DNA from: SABY01 sp964523795
Lineage (GTDB): Bacteria; Bacteroidota; Bacteroidia; Bacteroidales; 4484-276
Length of the DNA stretch: 64,000 nt
Direction: 5' to 3'
Assembly: GCA_964523795.1 (NCBI GenBank)
Contig: CAZGAO010000005.1
Span: forward strand, 39,153-103,152
The notes under the pieces were generated by a model. That model was not told the DNA's origin, made no database searches, and worked only from the letters and a program-made list of their open reading frames with translations. Position 1 is the stretch's first letter, and the number at the start of each line of letters is the position of its first letter. Both the position numbers and the translations under genes were made by a program. Shown in pieces: positions 51,177 to 60,381 of this stretch.

Positions 51177-51974
51177 ATGCCAAAGCGTTTTCTTATAATT
51201 ATAACCGGACTTTGCTTGTTTACCACCATAAAGCTTGATGCACAGGAAATGGACTTTGGGGGCATGGCGGGAGGCACCTACTACATGGGCGAACTGAATC
51301 CGGGGAAGCAGTTTTTTATGACCCGCCCGGCCTTTGGTGGATTATTACGTTATAATTTTGATAGCCGTTGGGCTGCGCGGCTCAATGTGCTCTTTGGACG
51401 TGTTGCCGGCGATGATGCGGTAAGCAAGGCCAACGAGTTGCGCAACCTCCGCTTTAGATCGGCCATTACCGAAATTTCGATAATTGGCGAATTCAACTTC
51501 CTGGATTATTTTACCGGCAGCCAGGTCAACTTTTTTTCGCCTTACCTGATGGGCGGCCTGGGATACTTTACCTTTAACCCTAAAGCTCCTTACGGAGGTG
51601 AGTATCTTGAGTTGTTTGATAAAAATACCGAAGGCGGCAAGAGCGACTATAAACTTTATGGTGCTGCCGCTATTTTTGGCTTTGGTATTAAATATAGTGT
51701 AAATAGCAAAATAGGCCTGGCTTTGGAATGGGGCATGCGCAAAACCTTTACCGATTATCTCGATGATATCAGCCAGCAATATTATATCGATTTTAATACA
51801 GTAACCACTATTACCGAAGAAGAGATATTAAGCGACCCCTCGGTGAAACCACACAGCCCTGATCAGTACCGTGGCAACCCCGATAATAACGACTGGTATT
51901 CCTTTGCCGGACTTACCATTAGCTATCGCTTTAGGCTGGGCGAGAAAACTACCTGCCAGGAGTTTGAGAAATAG
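51177..51974 (+). CDS. porG: PorG-family T9SS outer-membrane protein (DUF6089)
   Basis: The correct start is the ATG at 51177, not upstream ones that overlap the lipoprotein gene. From there the product (265 residues) has a signal peptide (MPKRFLIIITGLCLFTT) and a DUF6089-like barrel: GGMAGGTYYMGELNPGKQF, RWAARLNVLFGRVAGDD, YLMGGLGYFTFNPKAPY and a C-terminal strand SFAGLTISYRFRLGE. PorG is an outer-membrane component linked to the GldK/N (PorK/N) ring of T9SS. Its position just before uppS and bamA is the order usual in Bacteroidota. Confidence 0.82.
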   Translation: MPKRFLIIITGLCLFTTIKLDAQEMDFGGMAGGTYYMGELNPGKQFFMTRPAFGGLLRYNFDSRWAARLNVLFGRVAGDDAVSKANELRNLRFRSAITEISIIGEFNFLDYFTGSQVNFFSPYLMGGLGYFTFNPKAPYGGEYLELFDKNTEGGKSDYKLYGAAAIFGFGIKYSVNSKIGLALEWGMRKTFTDYLDDISQQYYIDFNTVTTITEEEILSDPSVKPHSPDQYRGNPDNNDWYSFAGLTISYRFRLGEKTTCQEFEK

Positions 51975-51994
51975 AATAATTAATCCTACTTTTG
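51963..51994 (+). promoter_or_regulatory. Promoter of the uppS-bamA-ompH unit
   Basis: TTTG (51963-51966) is followed after 20 bases by TACTTTTG (51987-51994). This is one of the best consensus matches in the window, with its -33 element within the end of porG. Confidence 0.65.
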
Positions 51995-52076
51995 CAGGCC
52001 GTTTTAGCTTGGTAAAATGGGTTTAAATACAAGTAGTACAAATATTTACAACAGAATTACGGATTTAATCAACAGG

Positions 52077-52838
52077 ATGAGCTACAAAGAAAATATCGAC
52101 AAATCGAAACTCCCGCGTCATATTGCCGTAATTATGGATGGCAACGGGCGATGGGCCAAGAAGCAAGGTAAGCTCAGAATCTTTGGCCATGAAAATGGTG
52201 TAATATCCGTACGCGAAACCGCCGAAGCCGCCGCCGAATTGGGCATCGAATACCTAACCCTCTACGCCTTTAGTACCGAAAACTGGAAAAGACCACGTCT
52301 GGAAGTAGAAGCGCTGATGGGGCTTTTGCTCAAAACCATCAATATCGAAATAAAAACCCTGAACAAGAATAATATCCGCCTGCAGGCTATCGGCAATTTA
52401 AATGCCCTGAACGGCAGCATACGCAAACGCTTGCTTACAGCCATCGAAGAAACAAAGAACAACACCCGGATGACCCTGATACTAGCACTTAGCTACAGTT
52501 CGCATCAGGAAATTGTGGAAGCCGTAAAGCAAATTTCAACACAATATAAAAACCAGGAAATAGAACTTGAGGATATCAACGAACAAATGATCTCGGATCA
52601 CCTTTTTACCAAAGACTTCCCCGACCCGGAGCTACTCATCCGCACCAGCGGCGAATTCCGCATCAGCAATTTCTTGCTGTGGCAACTGGCCTATTCCGAA
52701 ATTTATATCACACCCAAGCTATGGCCCGATTTTAGAAAAGAAGACCTCTACGAAGCCATCGTAAATTATCAGCACCGCGAACGCAGGTTTGGCAAAACAA
52801 GTGAACAAATTCTTGAGCAAGAGAAAGTAAAATTGTAA
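52077..52838 (+). CDS. uppS: Di-trans,poly-cis-undecaprenyl diphosphate synthase
   Basis: The start at 52077 (MSYKENIDKSKLPRH) is chosen because homologues begin this way; a start at 52017 would add 20 residues. The 253-residue form has AVIMDGNGRWAKKQG (motif with the active-site Asp), HENGVISVRETAEAA, YAFSTENWKRP and RTSGEFRISNFLLWQLAYSE. UppS adds isopentenyl units to make the C55 lipid carrier for peptidoglycan and glycans. A strong promoter lies upstream and bamA begins one base after its stop codon. Confidence 0.92.
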   Translation: MSYKENIDKSKLPRHIAVIMDGNGRWAKKQGKLRIFGHENGVISVRETAEAAAELGIEYLTLYAFSTENWKRPRLEVEALMGLLLKTINIEIKTLNKNNIRLQAIGNLNALNGSIRKRLLTAIEETKNNTRMTLILALSYSSHQEIVEAVKQISTQYKNQEIELEDINEQMISDHLFTKDFPDPELLIRTSGEFRISNFLLWQLAYSEIYITPKLWPDFRKEDLYEAIVNYQHRERRFGKTSEQILEQEKVKL

Positions 52839-52839
52839 A

Positions 52840-55506
52840 ATGAGGAGTCAGAAACGTAGAAACCATTCAATAAAGCCGTCAGTTTTACTTTCCGCCTTAA
52901 GCATTATCGTGCTTTTACTGGCACTAAGTCCCGCAAATGCGCAGGTTAATATTGGCGGCGAAAGCCTGAAAATTGATTATGCCCAGCCCAAAGAATATCA
53001 AATAGGCGGCGTTACCGTAACCGGCGTGCAATTTCTGGACAAGGGCGTGCTTATTATGATCTCCGACCTTAAGGTGGGCGACAAGATAAAAGTTCCAGGC
53101 GACAGCTTTCGCAATGCCATCAAAAAACTGTGGGATCAAGGCTTGTTCGAGTATGTAAACATATCGGCCACCAGCGTGGAGGGCGATCTCATCTTTCTGA
53201 ATATTGCACTGCGTGAGCGCCCCCGGCTTTCCAAGTTTTCCTTCGTTGGCCTTAAAAAAGCAGAGGCCGACAATATTCGCGATGAAATTAAAATCGTACG
53301 CGGCGATGTGGTAACCGACAACCTTATTAAAACTGCCAAAAACCGAATTGTTACTTATTTTAAAGGCAAGGGTTATCTGGATGCTGCTGTAGAAGTCATC
53401 CAAACCCCTGACGGCGACAAGGCCAACAGCGTTACCCTAACCTTTGATGTGGATAAAAACGACCGCATCAAAATTTACGACATCAACATTGTGGGCAACA
53501 AAAGCCTTACCGATGATCGGGCTCTCAAAGCATTCAAAAACACCAAAGAAAAGGGAGCCTTCAAACCCCTCGATGATGTTGAATATCTGATATGGAATTC
53601 CATCAACGCGTCCCTGCATCTCAACTTCGATACCATCCCCCGCATTGCCAACAATTATGTGAACGAGAACATCAGGCTTCGCATCTTCAAATCATCAAAA
53701 TACATCGAATCCGATTTTGATGAAGACAAGCAGGCACTCATCGATAAATACAACACCCTGGGATACCGCGATGCACGAATCGTTAGTGATTCGATATACC
53801 GCTACGATGAAAAAACCATCAACATCGATGTTAAATTAGAAGAAGGTCAGCGTTATTATTTTGGTAAGATCGATTGGATAGGCAATACAAAATACACCGA
53901 TGAAGTGCTCAACAGCATCCTCAAGATACAGCGCGGAGATATTTATAACCAGGAAGCCCTCAACACCAACCTTAGCTTCAATCCGGCGGGCATGGATGTT
54001 AGCTCGCTATATCTTGATGACGGATATTTATTTTTCCAGGCTATGCCCATCGAGACCAAGGTAGAAAATGATACCATTGATCTTGAAATTAGAATTAGAG
54101 AAGGCAAGCAAGCACGCATCAACAAAGTGCTGGTAAAAGGGAATACCAAGACCAACGACCGGGTTATCATCCGCGAATTGCGTTCGCGCCCCGGCCAGTT
54201 GTTTAGCCGTACCGACATTATCCGTACCACTCGCGAGCTAGCTCAGTTGCGCTTTTTCAATCCCGAAACCATCGAACCCGACATCCAGCCCAATCCTGCC
54301 GATGGCACCGTTGACATCATTTACTCGGTTGAAGAAACCTCCGCCGACCAGATCGAACTCTCGGGCGGCTGGGGCTATGGCCGAATTATTGGTACTTTGG
54401 GCTTGTCGTTCAACAACTTTTCGCTGCGCAATGTTTTTAATAGCAAAGCCTGGCGTCCCATACCCTCGGGCGATGGGCAAAAACTTTCACTTCGTCTGCA
54501 ATCTTATGGCAAGGGCTATATCAGCTACAGCGTTTCGTTTACCGAACCCTGGCTGGGCGGCAAAAAACCCAACGCCTTCAGCGTATCGTATTATCACTCG
54601 CTGTATTCTAACGGCTACTCAAAAAGCAATCCGCTGCGTTCGTCCTTTACCATCGATGGGATTACCTTTGGCCTCGGAAAACGTCTGCGCTGGCCCGATG
54701 ATTTTTTTAGCCTCTACCAGAGTATCAACCTTCAGATTTACAACCTGAAAAACTACTCCAGCATTTTCCCGGTAGGCGATGGAAATGGACAATACAACAA
54801 CTTCAACTACAACATTGTCCTCTCGCGCAACTCTATCGATGCGCCCATCTATCCCCGGTCAGGATCGGAGGTATCGCTCAGTTTGGAAGTTACGCCGCCC
54901 TATTCCGCTTTTAACGATAAGAATTACAGTACCCTGCCCGAGAACGAAAAATACAAGTGGATAGAATATCACAAGTGGAAGGTAAAAGCCAACTTTTACA
55001 CCAAGCTCCTTGGCAACCTAGTGCTGAGCACCCGTACGCAATTTGGATTTTTGGGAAGCTACAATACCGATTTAGGGGTAACGCCCTTCGAGCGTTTTTA
55101 CCTTGGTGGCGACGGCTTGTCGGGTTACAACAACCTGGATGGCCGTGAGCTGATCGGGATGCGGGGCTATGGCAACGAAACCCTCACTCCCGACTACTAT
55201 CTCAATTCCAACCTCGGCGGCACCATTTACAGCAAATACACACTGGAGTTTCGCTATCCCTTGTCGCTCAATCCCAGTGCAACCATTTATGCCCTCACCT
55301 TTTTGGAGGCCGGAAATTCGTGGGCCAATTTTGCCAATTTCAACCCTTTCAAAGTTTATCGCTCGGCCGGCCTGGGCCTTAGGGTCTTCCTGCCGATGTT
55401 CGGGATTTTAGGACTGGATTGGGGCTATGGATTTGATGATGTACCCGGCATTCCCGGAGCTAACGGAGGCCAGTTCCATTTCTCGATCAATCAGTCCATC
55501 GACTAA
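52840..55506 (+). CDS. bamA: Outer-membrane protein assembly factor BamA
   Basis: The 888-residue protein has a hydrophobic signal segment (VLLSALSIIVLLLALSPANA), about five POTRA domains (residues 40-450; for example KIYDINIVGNKSLTDDRAL and QARINKVLVKGNTKTNDRVIIREL shown as INKVLVKGNTKTND), and a 16-stranded barrel with LGGDGLSGYNNLDGRELIG and the MRGYGN motif that marks loop 6. BamA inserts beta-barrel proteins, including the T9SS barrels PorV, PorG and PorP, into the outer membrane. It sits in an operon with uppS upstream and two Skp-like periplasmic chaperones downstream. Confidence 0.94.
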   Translation: MRSQKRRNHSIKPSVLLSALSIIVLLLALSPANAQVNIGGESLKIDYAQPKEYQIGGVTVTGVQFLDKGVLIMISDLKVGDKIKVPGDSFRNAIKKLWDQGLFEYVNISATSVEGDLIFLNIALRERPRLSKFSFVGLKKAEADNIRDEIKIVRGDVVTDNLIKTAKNRIVTYFKGKGYLDAAVEVIQTPDGDKANSVTLTFDVDKNDRIKIYDINIVGNKSLTDDRALKAFKNTKEKGAFKPLDDVEYLIWNSINASLHLNFDTIPRIANNYVNENIRLRIFKSSKYIESDFDEDKQALIDKYNTLGYRDARIVSDSIYRYDEKTINIDVKLEEGQRYYFGKIDWIGNTKYTDEVLNSILKIQRGDIYNQEALNTNLSFNPAGMDVSSLYLDDGYLFFQAMPIETKVENDTIDLEIRIREGKQARINKVLVKGNTKTNDRVIIRELRSRPGQLFSRTDIIRTTRELAQLRFFNPETIEPDIQPNPADGTVDIIYSVEETSADQIELSGGWGYGRIIGTLGLSFNNFSLRNVFNSKAWRPIPSGDGQKLSLRLQSYGKGYISYSVSFTEPWLGGKKPNAFSVSYYHSLYSNGYSKSNPLRSSFTIDGITFGLGKRLRWPDDFFSLYQSINLQIYNLKNYSSIFPVGDGNGQYNNFNYNIVLSRNSIDAPIYPRSGSEVSLSLEVTPPYSAFNDKNYSTLPENEKYKWIEYHKWKVKANFYTKLLGNLVLSTRTQFGFLGSYNTDLGVTPFERFYLGGDGLSGYNNLDGRELIGMRGYGNETLTPDYYLNSNLGGTIYSKYTLEFRYPLSLNPSATIYALTFLEAGNSWANFANFNPFKVYRSAGLGLRVFLPMFGILGLDWGYGFDDVPGIPGANGGQFHFSINQSID

Positions 55507-55598
55507 CTTTAGTAATATTAATCTGATACAAAACCTTTGGAATGTTATTTGTTAAAGAGGCAGCATTTTATAAAATTTAAAATACGGAGGAAACACCA

Positions 55599-56153
55599 AT
55601 GAGAAAAAGTGCTTTAACAATCAGGATCGCTTTTTTGCTAAGCCTGGTATTTATCTTTGCTTCGCCCGGGCTGGTGCAGGCACAAAAAACCGGCTATGTT
55701 GACACCGAATACATCTTGCAAAACATCCCCGAATATCAGGATGCGCAAAACGAAATCGAAGAATTATCGAAAGCCTGGCAGGAAGAAATCGAAGCCAAGT
55801 ATGCCGAAGTAGATCAAATGTACAAAGCCTATCAGGCCGATGCCGTGCTTCTGCCCGAAGACTTGCGCCAAAAGCGCGAGCAGGAAATAGTGGATTTCGA
55901 GCGCGAGATCAAAGACCTGCAGAAGCAAAGGTTTGGATCGGAAGGCGATCTTTTCAAGAAACGTCAGGAGCTGATCAAACCTATACAGGAAAAGATTTTT
56001 AATGCTATCGAAGAAATTGCCACCAAGAAAAACTACGGTTTTATTTTTGATAAAGCCGGCGGGCCGGTGCTCATGTATGTGGATGCCAAATACGACATCA
56101 GCGATGAGGTGCTCGACCAAATTGGCAGCATCATGGGCGTTAGGGGAAACTAA
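55599..56153 (+). CDS. Skp/OmpH-family periplasmic chaperone (first copy)
   Basis: The 184-residue protein has a signal peptide (residues 1-29, ending GLVQAQ). It then has GYVDTEYILQNIPEYQDAQNEIEEL, a long charged coiled coil (about residues 55-130), and FIFDKAGGPVLMYVDAKYDISDEVL, the pattern of OmpH/Skp. It carries unfolded outer-membrane proteins across the periplasm to BamA. A purine-rich ACGGAGGAAAC lies about six bases upstream of the start, one of the few plausible Shine-Dalgarno sites here. A second copy follows. Confidence 0.9.
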   Translation: MRKSALTIRIAFLLSLVFIFASPGLVQAQKTGYVDTEYILQNIPEYQDAQNEIEELSKAWQEEIEAKYAEVDQMYKAYQADAVLLPEDLRQKREQEIVDFEREIKDLQKQRFGSEGDLFKKRQELIKPIQEKIFNAIEEIATKKNYGFIFDKAGGPVLMYVDAKYDISDEVLDQIGSIMGVRGN

Positions 56154-56238
56154 ATAAACGAGGGTGTCCCACCTCAACTTAAACAGTTTATAAATAAGCA
56201 AATACAATAAATAATCGCGGTGTTTAAGCGAAATAGTA

Positions 56239-56246
56239 TATTTTTG
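56239..56246 (+). promoter_or_regulatory. -7 promoter box for the second ompH gene
   Basis: TATTTTTG lies 36 bases before the ATG at 56282 in the 128-base gap between the ompH copies, so the second copy probably has its own promoter as well as read-through. Confidence 0.4.
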
Positions 56247-56281
56247 CGCACTCAAAAACGAACAAATCACTTAAAGTATTG

Positions 56282-56800
56282 ATGATGAAAAAAATAAGTA
56301 AATTATTTCTGATTGGAGTTTTGATGGTTTTGGCCTTTAACACTTCAGCTCAAAAAGCACAAAAAATCGGACATATCGACTTTCCGGCTTTAATCCAGTT
56401 GATGCCCGGACAAGACTCGATAAACATGGCTTACGAAACCTACGCCAAAGGGCTCGACAACCAGCTTACTACAATGCAGGCCGAACTCGAAAACAAGCAG
56501 ATGGAATACGAAGCCAACCAGGCCACGCTGTCCAACATTATTAAGCAAACCAAAGAAAAAGAATTACAGGACATCTACAACCGTTTGGTGGATTTTAACC
56601 AAAAGGCACAACAAGACCTGTCGAATTACGAAGCTGAATTGCTGAACCCGCTGATCGAAAAAGCACGCAAGGCTGTAAACGAAGTTGCCAAAGCCAATGG
56701 TTACACTTACGTTTTAAATACCGCACAAGGTATGGTTTTGTATTCTGACTCAGGCGATGACCTGATGCCCAAGGTAAAAACAAAACTCGGAATTCAATAA
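56282..56800 (+). CDS. Skp/OmpH-family periplasmic chaperone (second copy)
   Basis: The start is ATG at 56282 or the adjacent ATG at 56285; an in-frame TTG at 56279 is less likely. The 172 residues have a signal peptide (MMKKISKLFLIGVLMVLAFNTSAQ, shown as KLFLIGVLMVLAFNTSA), GHIDFPALIQLMPGQDSINM, a coiled coil (residues 45-115) and YVLNTAQGMVLYSDSGDDLM. It is diverged from the first copy but has the same plan. Two tandem Skp genes after bamA are usual in Bacteroidota. A strong terminator follows and ends the unit. Confidence 0.9.
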   Translation: MMKKISKLFLIGVLMVLAFNTSAQKAQKIGHIDFPALIQLMPGQDSINMAYETYAKGLDNQLTTMQAELENKQMEYEANQATLSNIIKQTKEKELQDIYNRLVDFNQKAQQDLSNYEAELLNPLIEKARKAVNEVAKANGYTYVLNTAQGMVLYSDSGDDLMPKVKTKLGIQ

Positions 56801-56820
56801 GATAAATTCCGCCACGGCAT

Positions 56821-56858
56821 AAAAAAAGCGCACTCCAACATGGGGTGCGCTTTTTTTG
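56821..56858 (+). terminator. Rho-independent terminator after ompH
   Basis: The arms AAAAAGCGCACTCC and GGGGTGCGCTTTTTTT pair with one G-U pair, around a loop of five bases, and end in a run of T. It closes the uppS-bamA-ompH-ompH operon. Confidence 0.85.
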
Positions 56859-56869
56859 TTAGGATTTAT

Positions 56870-57062
56870 GGTCAGGCGTTGCCTGACCTTTTGATGTGCC
56901 AGCCTTTCAGGCTGGAGAAACAGACTTATTCTTTAGAACTATTTACAACAAGGTTGAAAGTGGCTTCAAGAATCACCCAAAATTTTAGGTTTAAAAAATT
57001 TTTCGCCTGGCCGAAAGTTCGGGGAATTGGCCGATGCGCTGACCTCAGGCTGAAAGCCTGAA
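56870..57062. repeat. Cluster of perfect small hairpins
   Basis: GGTCAGGC-gtt-GCCTGACC (56870-56888), CCAGCCT-ttc-AGGCTGG (56899-56915) and, further on, CAGGCT-gaa-AGCCTG (57047-57061) lie between ompH and the convergent hydrolase gene. The rest of the 438-base gap (56801-57238) holds no credible gene. The ORF across 56840-57061 is made of these repeats. Confidence 0.75.
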
Positions 57063-57238
57063 ACATCATAGCTAATAGCTATCCCGATAAACCCCCAGCA
57101 GGCCGAAGGTCTTCAACTGTGTAAATTGTAAACCCTGATGATGGCATTTATTTTATGAATGATGGGTTTTAGTTCTTCAGACTTCTACATACTGCACTTA
57201 GTCAGGGCATGACTGGAAGTCATACGCTGACGAAAGTT

Positions 57239-58039
57239 CTAATTGAATTGCACACGCTGCGCAAAACTGCGTATCATCTCCAGGGTTTTTTGGCGGGCTT
57301 CAACAAAGCCTACATGGCCAACACCTGCCAAAATCAGCACCTCGGCGTGGGGCGGCAAAATAGCCTGAGCCATAACTTTTTGAACCGGGATACGGGCATC
57401 TTCTTTGCCAACAATAAAAAGTACCGGCAGCCTGGTGTTCAGGAGAAATTCAATTTTCCCGCTGCGGTCGCGCATAGCTTCCAAAGCCGCAACAATGGCT
57501 TCGGCGGGCATGAGCGAAGCCTGCGCCTGCATCTTTTCGATTTTCTGCTGATATTTATCAATGTTATCAGGAGCAAAAAGATCGGGGATAAAATTAAGGA
57601 TAAAGCCTCCTTTGTTTAGATTTACAATATTAATGGTGCGCCGGCGATTTTCTTTCGCTTCGGCAGTGTCGGAAGAGGCGTGGGAATGGAAGAGGCAAAA
57701 ACCGGATAGCATTTCGGGATAGCGATCGGCAAAGGCAAGGCTGACGTATCCGCCCATCGAATGGCCAACCAAAGTGCAGCGTGAAACTTCCAGGCCATTC
57801 AAAACCGCTTTTACCCAGTCGGCCATTATTTCCATGCTAAGCTGGCCTTGGTAAACCGGCGATTGGCCATGGCCCGGCAGGTCGATACAAATCACACGAA
57901 AATCCGCTGCAAGCGCAGGGGCAAAATCATCCCACATCGCTGTCGATTCCATAAACCCGTGCAATAAAACCAATGCCGATCCCTTACCCTGGTCGGTGTA
58001 ATGAATGGCCTGTCCTTGGAAATCAATTCTTTTTTTCAT
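57239..58039 (-). CDS. Alpha/beta hydrolase
   Basis: The 266-residue protein has the oxyanion motif LLHGFMESTAMWDDF, CIDLPGHGQS, the nucleophile elbow GHSMGG (Ser), VGKEDARIP (Asp) and GVGHVGFVEA (catalytic His). It is therefore a complete Ser-Asp-His hydrolase of the alpha/beta fold. There is no signal peptide. The substrate is not defined: family members include esterases, lactonases and haloperoxidase-like enzymes. It is a single gene downstream of a repeat-rich gap. Confidence 0.85.
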   Translation of the reverse strand: MKKRIDFQGQAIHYTDQGKGSALVLLHGFMESTAMWDDFAPALAADFRVICIDLPGHGQSPVYQGQLSMEIMADWVKAVLNGLEVSRCTLVGHSMGGYVSLAFADRYPEMLSGFCLFHSHASSDTAEAKENRRRTINIVNLNKGGFILNFIPDLFAPDNIDKYQQKIEKMQAQASLMPAEAIVAALEAMRDRSGKIEFLLNTRLPVLFIVGKEDARIPVQKVMAQAILPPHAEVLILAGVGHVGFVEARQKTLEMIRSFAQRVQFN

Positions 58040-58064
58040 ATTTTTTTGTTGTTATTTATTTGTG

Positions 58065-58205
58065 GTAGAAACGCGAGGCATCGCGTCTGTGCAATCCCAT
58101 CCGCATACAATCTGTATAATCCCATCTGCATCGCGTCTGTAACCCTCCTGCCCTGAAGGTATTTCGTTGGATGAAGCGTGGAGACGCGATGCATCGCGTC
58201 TCTAC
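58065..58205. repeat. Palindromic GCGATGCATCGC-type repeat cluster
   Basis: A perfect 22-bp palindrome with half-site GAGACGCGATG lies at 58181-58202. Degenerate copies of its half (CATCGCGTCTGT, 58079-58091 and 58130-58142) precede it, with a related phrase at 58065-58078. All are between the hydrolase gene and the aminopeptidase gene. The 60-codon ORF on minus across it is repeat-derived. Confidence 0.85.
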
Positions 58206-58221
58206 CCCCAATCCCCACCCA

Positions 58222-59511
58222 TCATCCACGCATCAGGGCTTCAATCTCATCCATTTCGCGTGGAATATAAACCGACAAATCTATCGGTTCTTGTTCCGTG
58301 ATTAAAATATTGTTTTCGATACGAATCCCGATGTTTTCCCCGGAAACATATATGCCCGGCTCGCAGGTCAAAACCATGCCCGGCTCAAAAGGCCGGTATT
58401 TATCGCAGGCATCATGCACATCCAAACCCAGATGATGAGCCGTGCCGTGCATAAAATATTTTTTGTAGAGCGGCTTTTCATCATCCTGCGCTTTTACCGC
58501 ATCGGCATCGAGCAGCCCAATTTTAATCAGATCCTTCTCCATCGCCTTCCCCACCCTATCGTTGAGTTTTTGCAGAGTATTGCCGGGAACCATTTCGCAG
58601 ATGGCCAGCTTTTGCAGACGCAGCACTAGCGCGTACAACTCGCGCTGGCGTGGCGAAAATTTACCGTTTACCGGGATGGTGCGCGAAATATCAGCGGCAT
58701 AATGATTATACTCGGCACCAAAATCCAGCAACAACAAATCACCATCCCCACACAACTTATTGTTTTTGCTGTAATGCAAAACGCAACTATTGGCACCCGC
58801 AGCCACGATGGTTGGGTAGGCATAGTTGCGGGCTTGGTTAAACGCAAATTCGTGTTCTATTTCGGCCTGAACCTGATATTCGCCCACGCCGGGTTTTACA
58901 AATTTCAATACGCGATCAAAAGCCTTTCCCGTAATATTTATGGCCTGCTGCATCAGGGCAATCTCCGCTTTGGATTTCACCATGCGCAAGCCAGCAAGGA
59001 TGGAAGCCGAACGCAGGATATGATGCGCAGGATAAGCCGTTCGTAAATCATTAGCAAAACGCTGGTTGGCCAAAACCACCTCCGTTGACAAAGCCGGATT
59101 TTCATCGCTGTTCAGATAAACCTGCTCACACCATTGCATCATTTGCCTCAGGCGCAAATCGAAGTCTTCGAGCCAGAGCACATGTTCGATGCCCGAAATG
59201 GTTCTCCCTTCTGACCGGTTAATTTTATGCCCTTCCCACCGCGTAATCTTTGCATCAGCTTCGATAATGAATAACATTTCACGGAATTTTTCTTCCGGAT
59301 GGTCAGGAGCGAGTATCAAAACGCTTTTTTCCTGGTCGATTCCCGAGAGGTAAAAAAAATCCGATTGCTGACGGAAAGGATAAAACTGATCGCCGTTTCG
59401 GGGCATCAAATCAGCCGAAAAAAACATCGCTATGCTTTGTGGTTTAAGCTTTTCAGCGAATCGCTTTCGATTACTAATGCACAGATTTCGATTCAAAAGA
59501 TTGGTTTTCAA
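58222..59511 (-). CDS. Xaa-Pro aminopeptidase (M24 family)
   Basis: The 429 residues show an N-terminal creatinase-like domain (SADLMPRNGDQFYPFRQQSDFFYLSG, seen from RNGDQFYPFRQQSDF). The M24 metal site follows: LLLDFGAEYNHYAADISRTIPVNG (two Asp), FMHGTAHHLGLDVHD (His), LTCEPGIYV (Glu) and IRIENNILIT (Glu). It removes the N-terminal residue before proline from peptides. There is no signal peptide, so it is probably cytoplasmic. Length is normal for PepP-type enzymes (about 430-460). Confidence 0.9.
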   Translation of the reverse strand: MKTNLLNRNLCISNRKRFAEKLKPQSIAMFFSADLMPRNGDQFYPFRQQSDFFYLSGIDQEKSVLILAPDHPEEKFREMLFIIEADAKITRWEGHKINRSEGRTISGIEHVLWLEDFDLRLRQMMQWCEQVYLNSDENPALSTEVVLANQRFANDLRTAYPAHHILRSASILAGLRMVKSKAEIALMQQAINITGKAFDRVLKFVKPGVGEYQVQAEIEHEFAFNQARNYAYPTIVAAGANSCVLHYSKNNKLCGDGDLLLLDFGAEYNHYAADISRTIPVNGKFSPRQRELYALVLRLQKLAICEMVPGNTLQKLNDRVGKAMEKDLIKIGLLDADAVKAQDDEKPLYKKYFMHGTAHHLGLDVHDACDKYRPFEPGMVLTCEPGIYVSGENIGIRIENNILITEQEPIDLSVYIPREMDEIEALMRG

Positions 59512-59672
59512 TGGGAATAAATAATTTAAACTAAATACAAATTACTGATAGAAGCACATTTAGAATGATTTCAAATGAATTAAAACCTAAATTTGCTCTT
59601 TTCATTACAAAAGAAGATATTTTTAACCAAAGCATCAGAATCTTATCCAAAATTTTTGTAAATCTATAATTT

Positions 59673-60368
59673 ATGAGCAATTCAACATTAAGGTACTCCT
59701 CAATCACCAAAAAAGTCATCATGGCTTTGGCGGGGCTGTTCCTGATTACGTTTTTGTTTGTTCATCTGGGCATCAACCTCACTTTGTTGATTCCGGGAGA
59801 TGAGCGGGAACTATTCAACAGGGCAGCACATTTCATGGGCACATTCCCATTGATAAAGGTATTTGAAGTGGTTTTGTTTGGTGGCTTTATCATCCATATC
59901 ATTTATGGATTGATACTCCAAATTCAAAACTGGATGGCACGGCCAAACCGCTACAAAATCGAAGGCTGGTCGCACACCTCCCCTTTTTCTAAGTTTATGA
60001 TCCACACCGGAATCATTATTTTCATCTTCCTAATCATCCACATGATGGACTTTTATATCAAGGCCAAATTCCTGGGTCAGGTTGATCCGATGGTTTATGA
60101 TGGTGAAACATTCCATGATTTGGGCAAGCTGGTCATTCTTCAATTCCAAGAAAACCTGGGCTATGTTATCGGCTATATTTTTGCCTTTCTCCTGCTGGGT
60201 TTCCATTTGCACCATGCCTTCCAGTCGGCCTTCCAGTCGCTGGGGCTCAACCACAGCAAATACACTCCCTTCCTGAAGGGACTGAGTACGGTAATCTCCA
60301 TTATCCTTCCCCTGGGTTTCACCGTCATTCCTTTGGTAATTTATTTCAGTTCACGTTATACCGTATAA
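59673..60368 (+). CDS. sdhC: Succinate dehydrogenase/fumarate reductase cytochrome b subunit
   Basis: The 231-residue membrane protein has five helices, for example KVIMALAGLFLITFLFVHLGI, VVLFGGFIIHIIYGLIL and AFLLLGFHLHHAFQSAFQ. His residues in helices (LFVHLG, IIHIIYG, LIIHMMD, GFHLHHA) are placed to bind the two b haems. It is the Bacteroidota type-B SdhC that anchors SdhA and SdhB and handles menaquinone. The gene starts the sdhCAB operon with 13 bases before sdhA. Confidence 0.9.
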   Translation: MSNSTLRYSSITKKVIMALAGLFLITFLFVHLGINLTLLIPGDERELFNRAAHFMGTFPLIKVFEVVLFGGFIIHIIYGLILQIQNWMARPNRYKIEGWSHTSPFSKFMIHTGIIIFIFLIIHMMDFYIKAKFLGQVDPMVYDGETFHDLGKLVILQFQENLGYVIGYIFAFLLLGFHLHHAFQSAFQSLGLNHSKYTPFLKGLSTVISIILPLGFTVIPLVIYFSSRYTV

Positions 60369-60381
60369 TTTAATACAGACT

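Noticed and set aside
56840..57061. 73-codon plus-strand ORF after ompH
   Set aside because: It starts inside the terminator stem and is made of small hairpin repeats; no protein family features.
58036..58218. 60-codon minus-strand ORF before the alpha/beta hydrolase
   Set aside because: It is translated from the palindromic repeat cluster and has no domain features.
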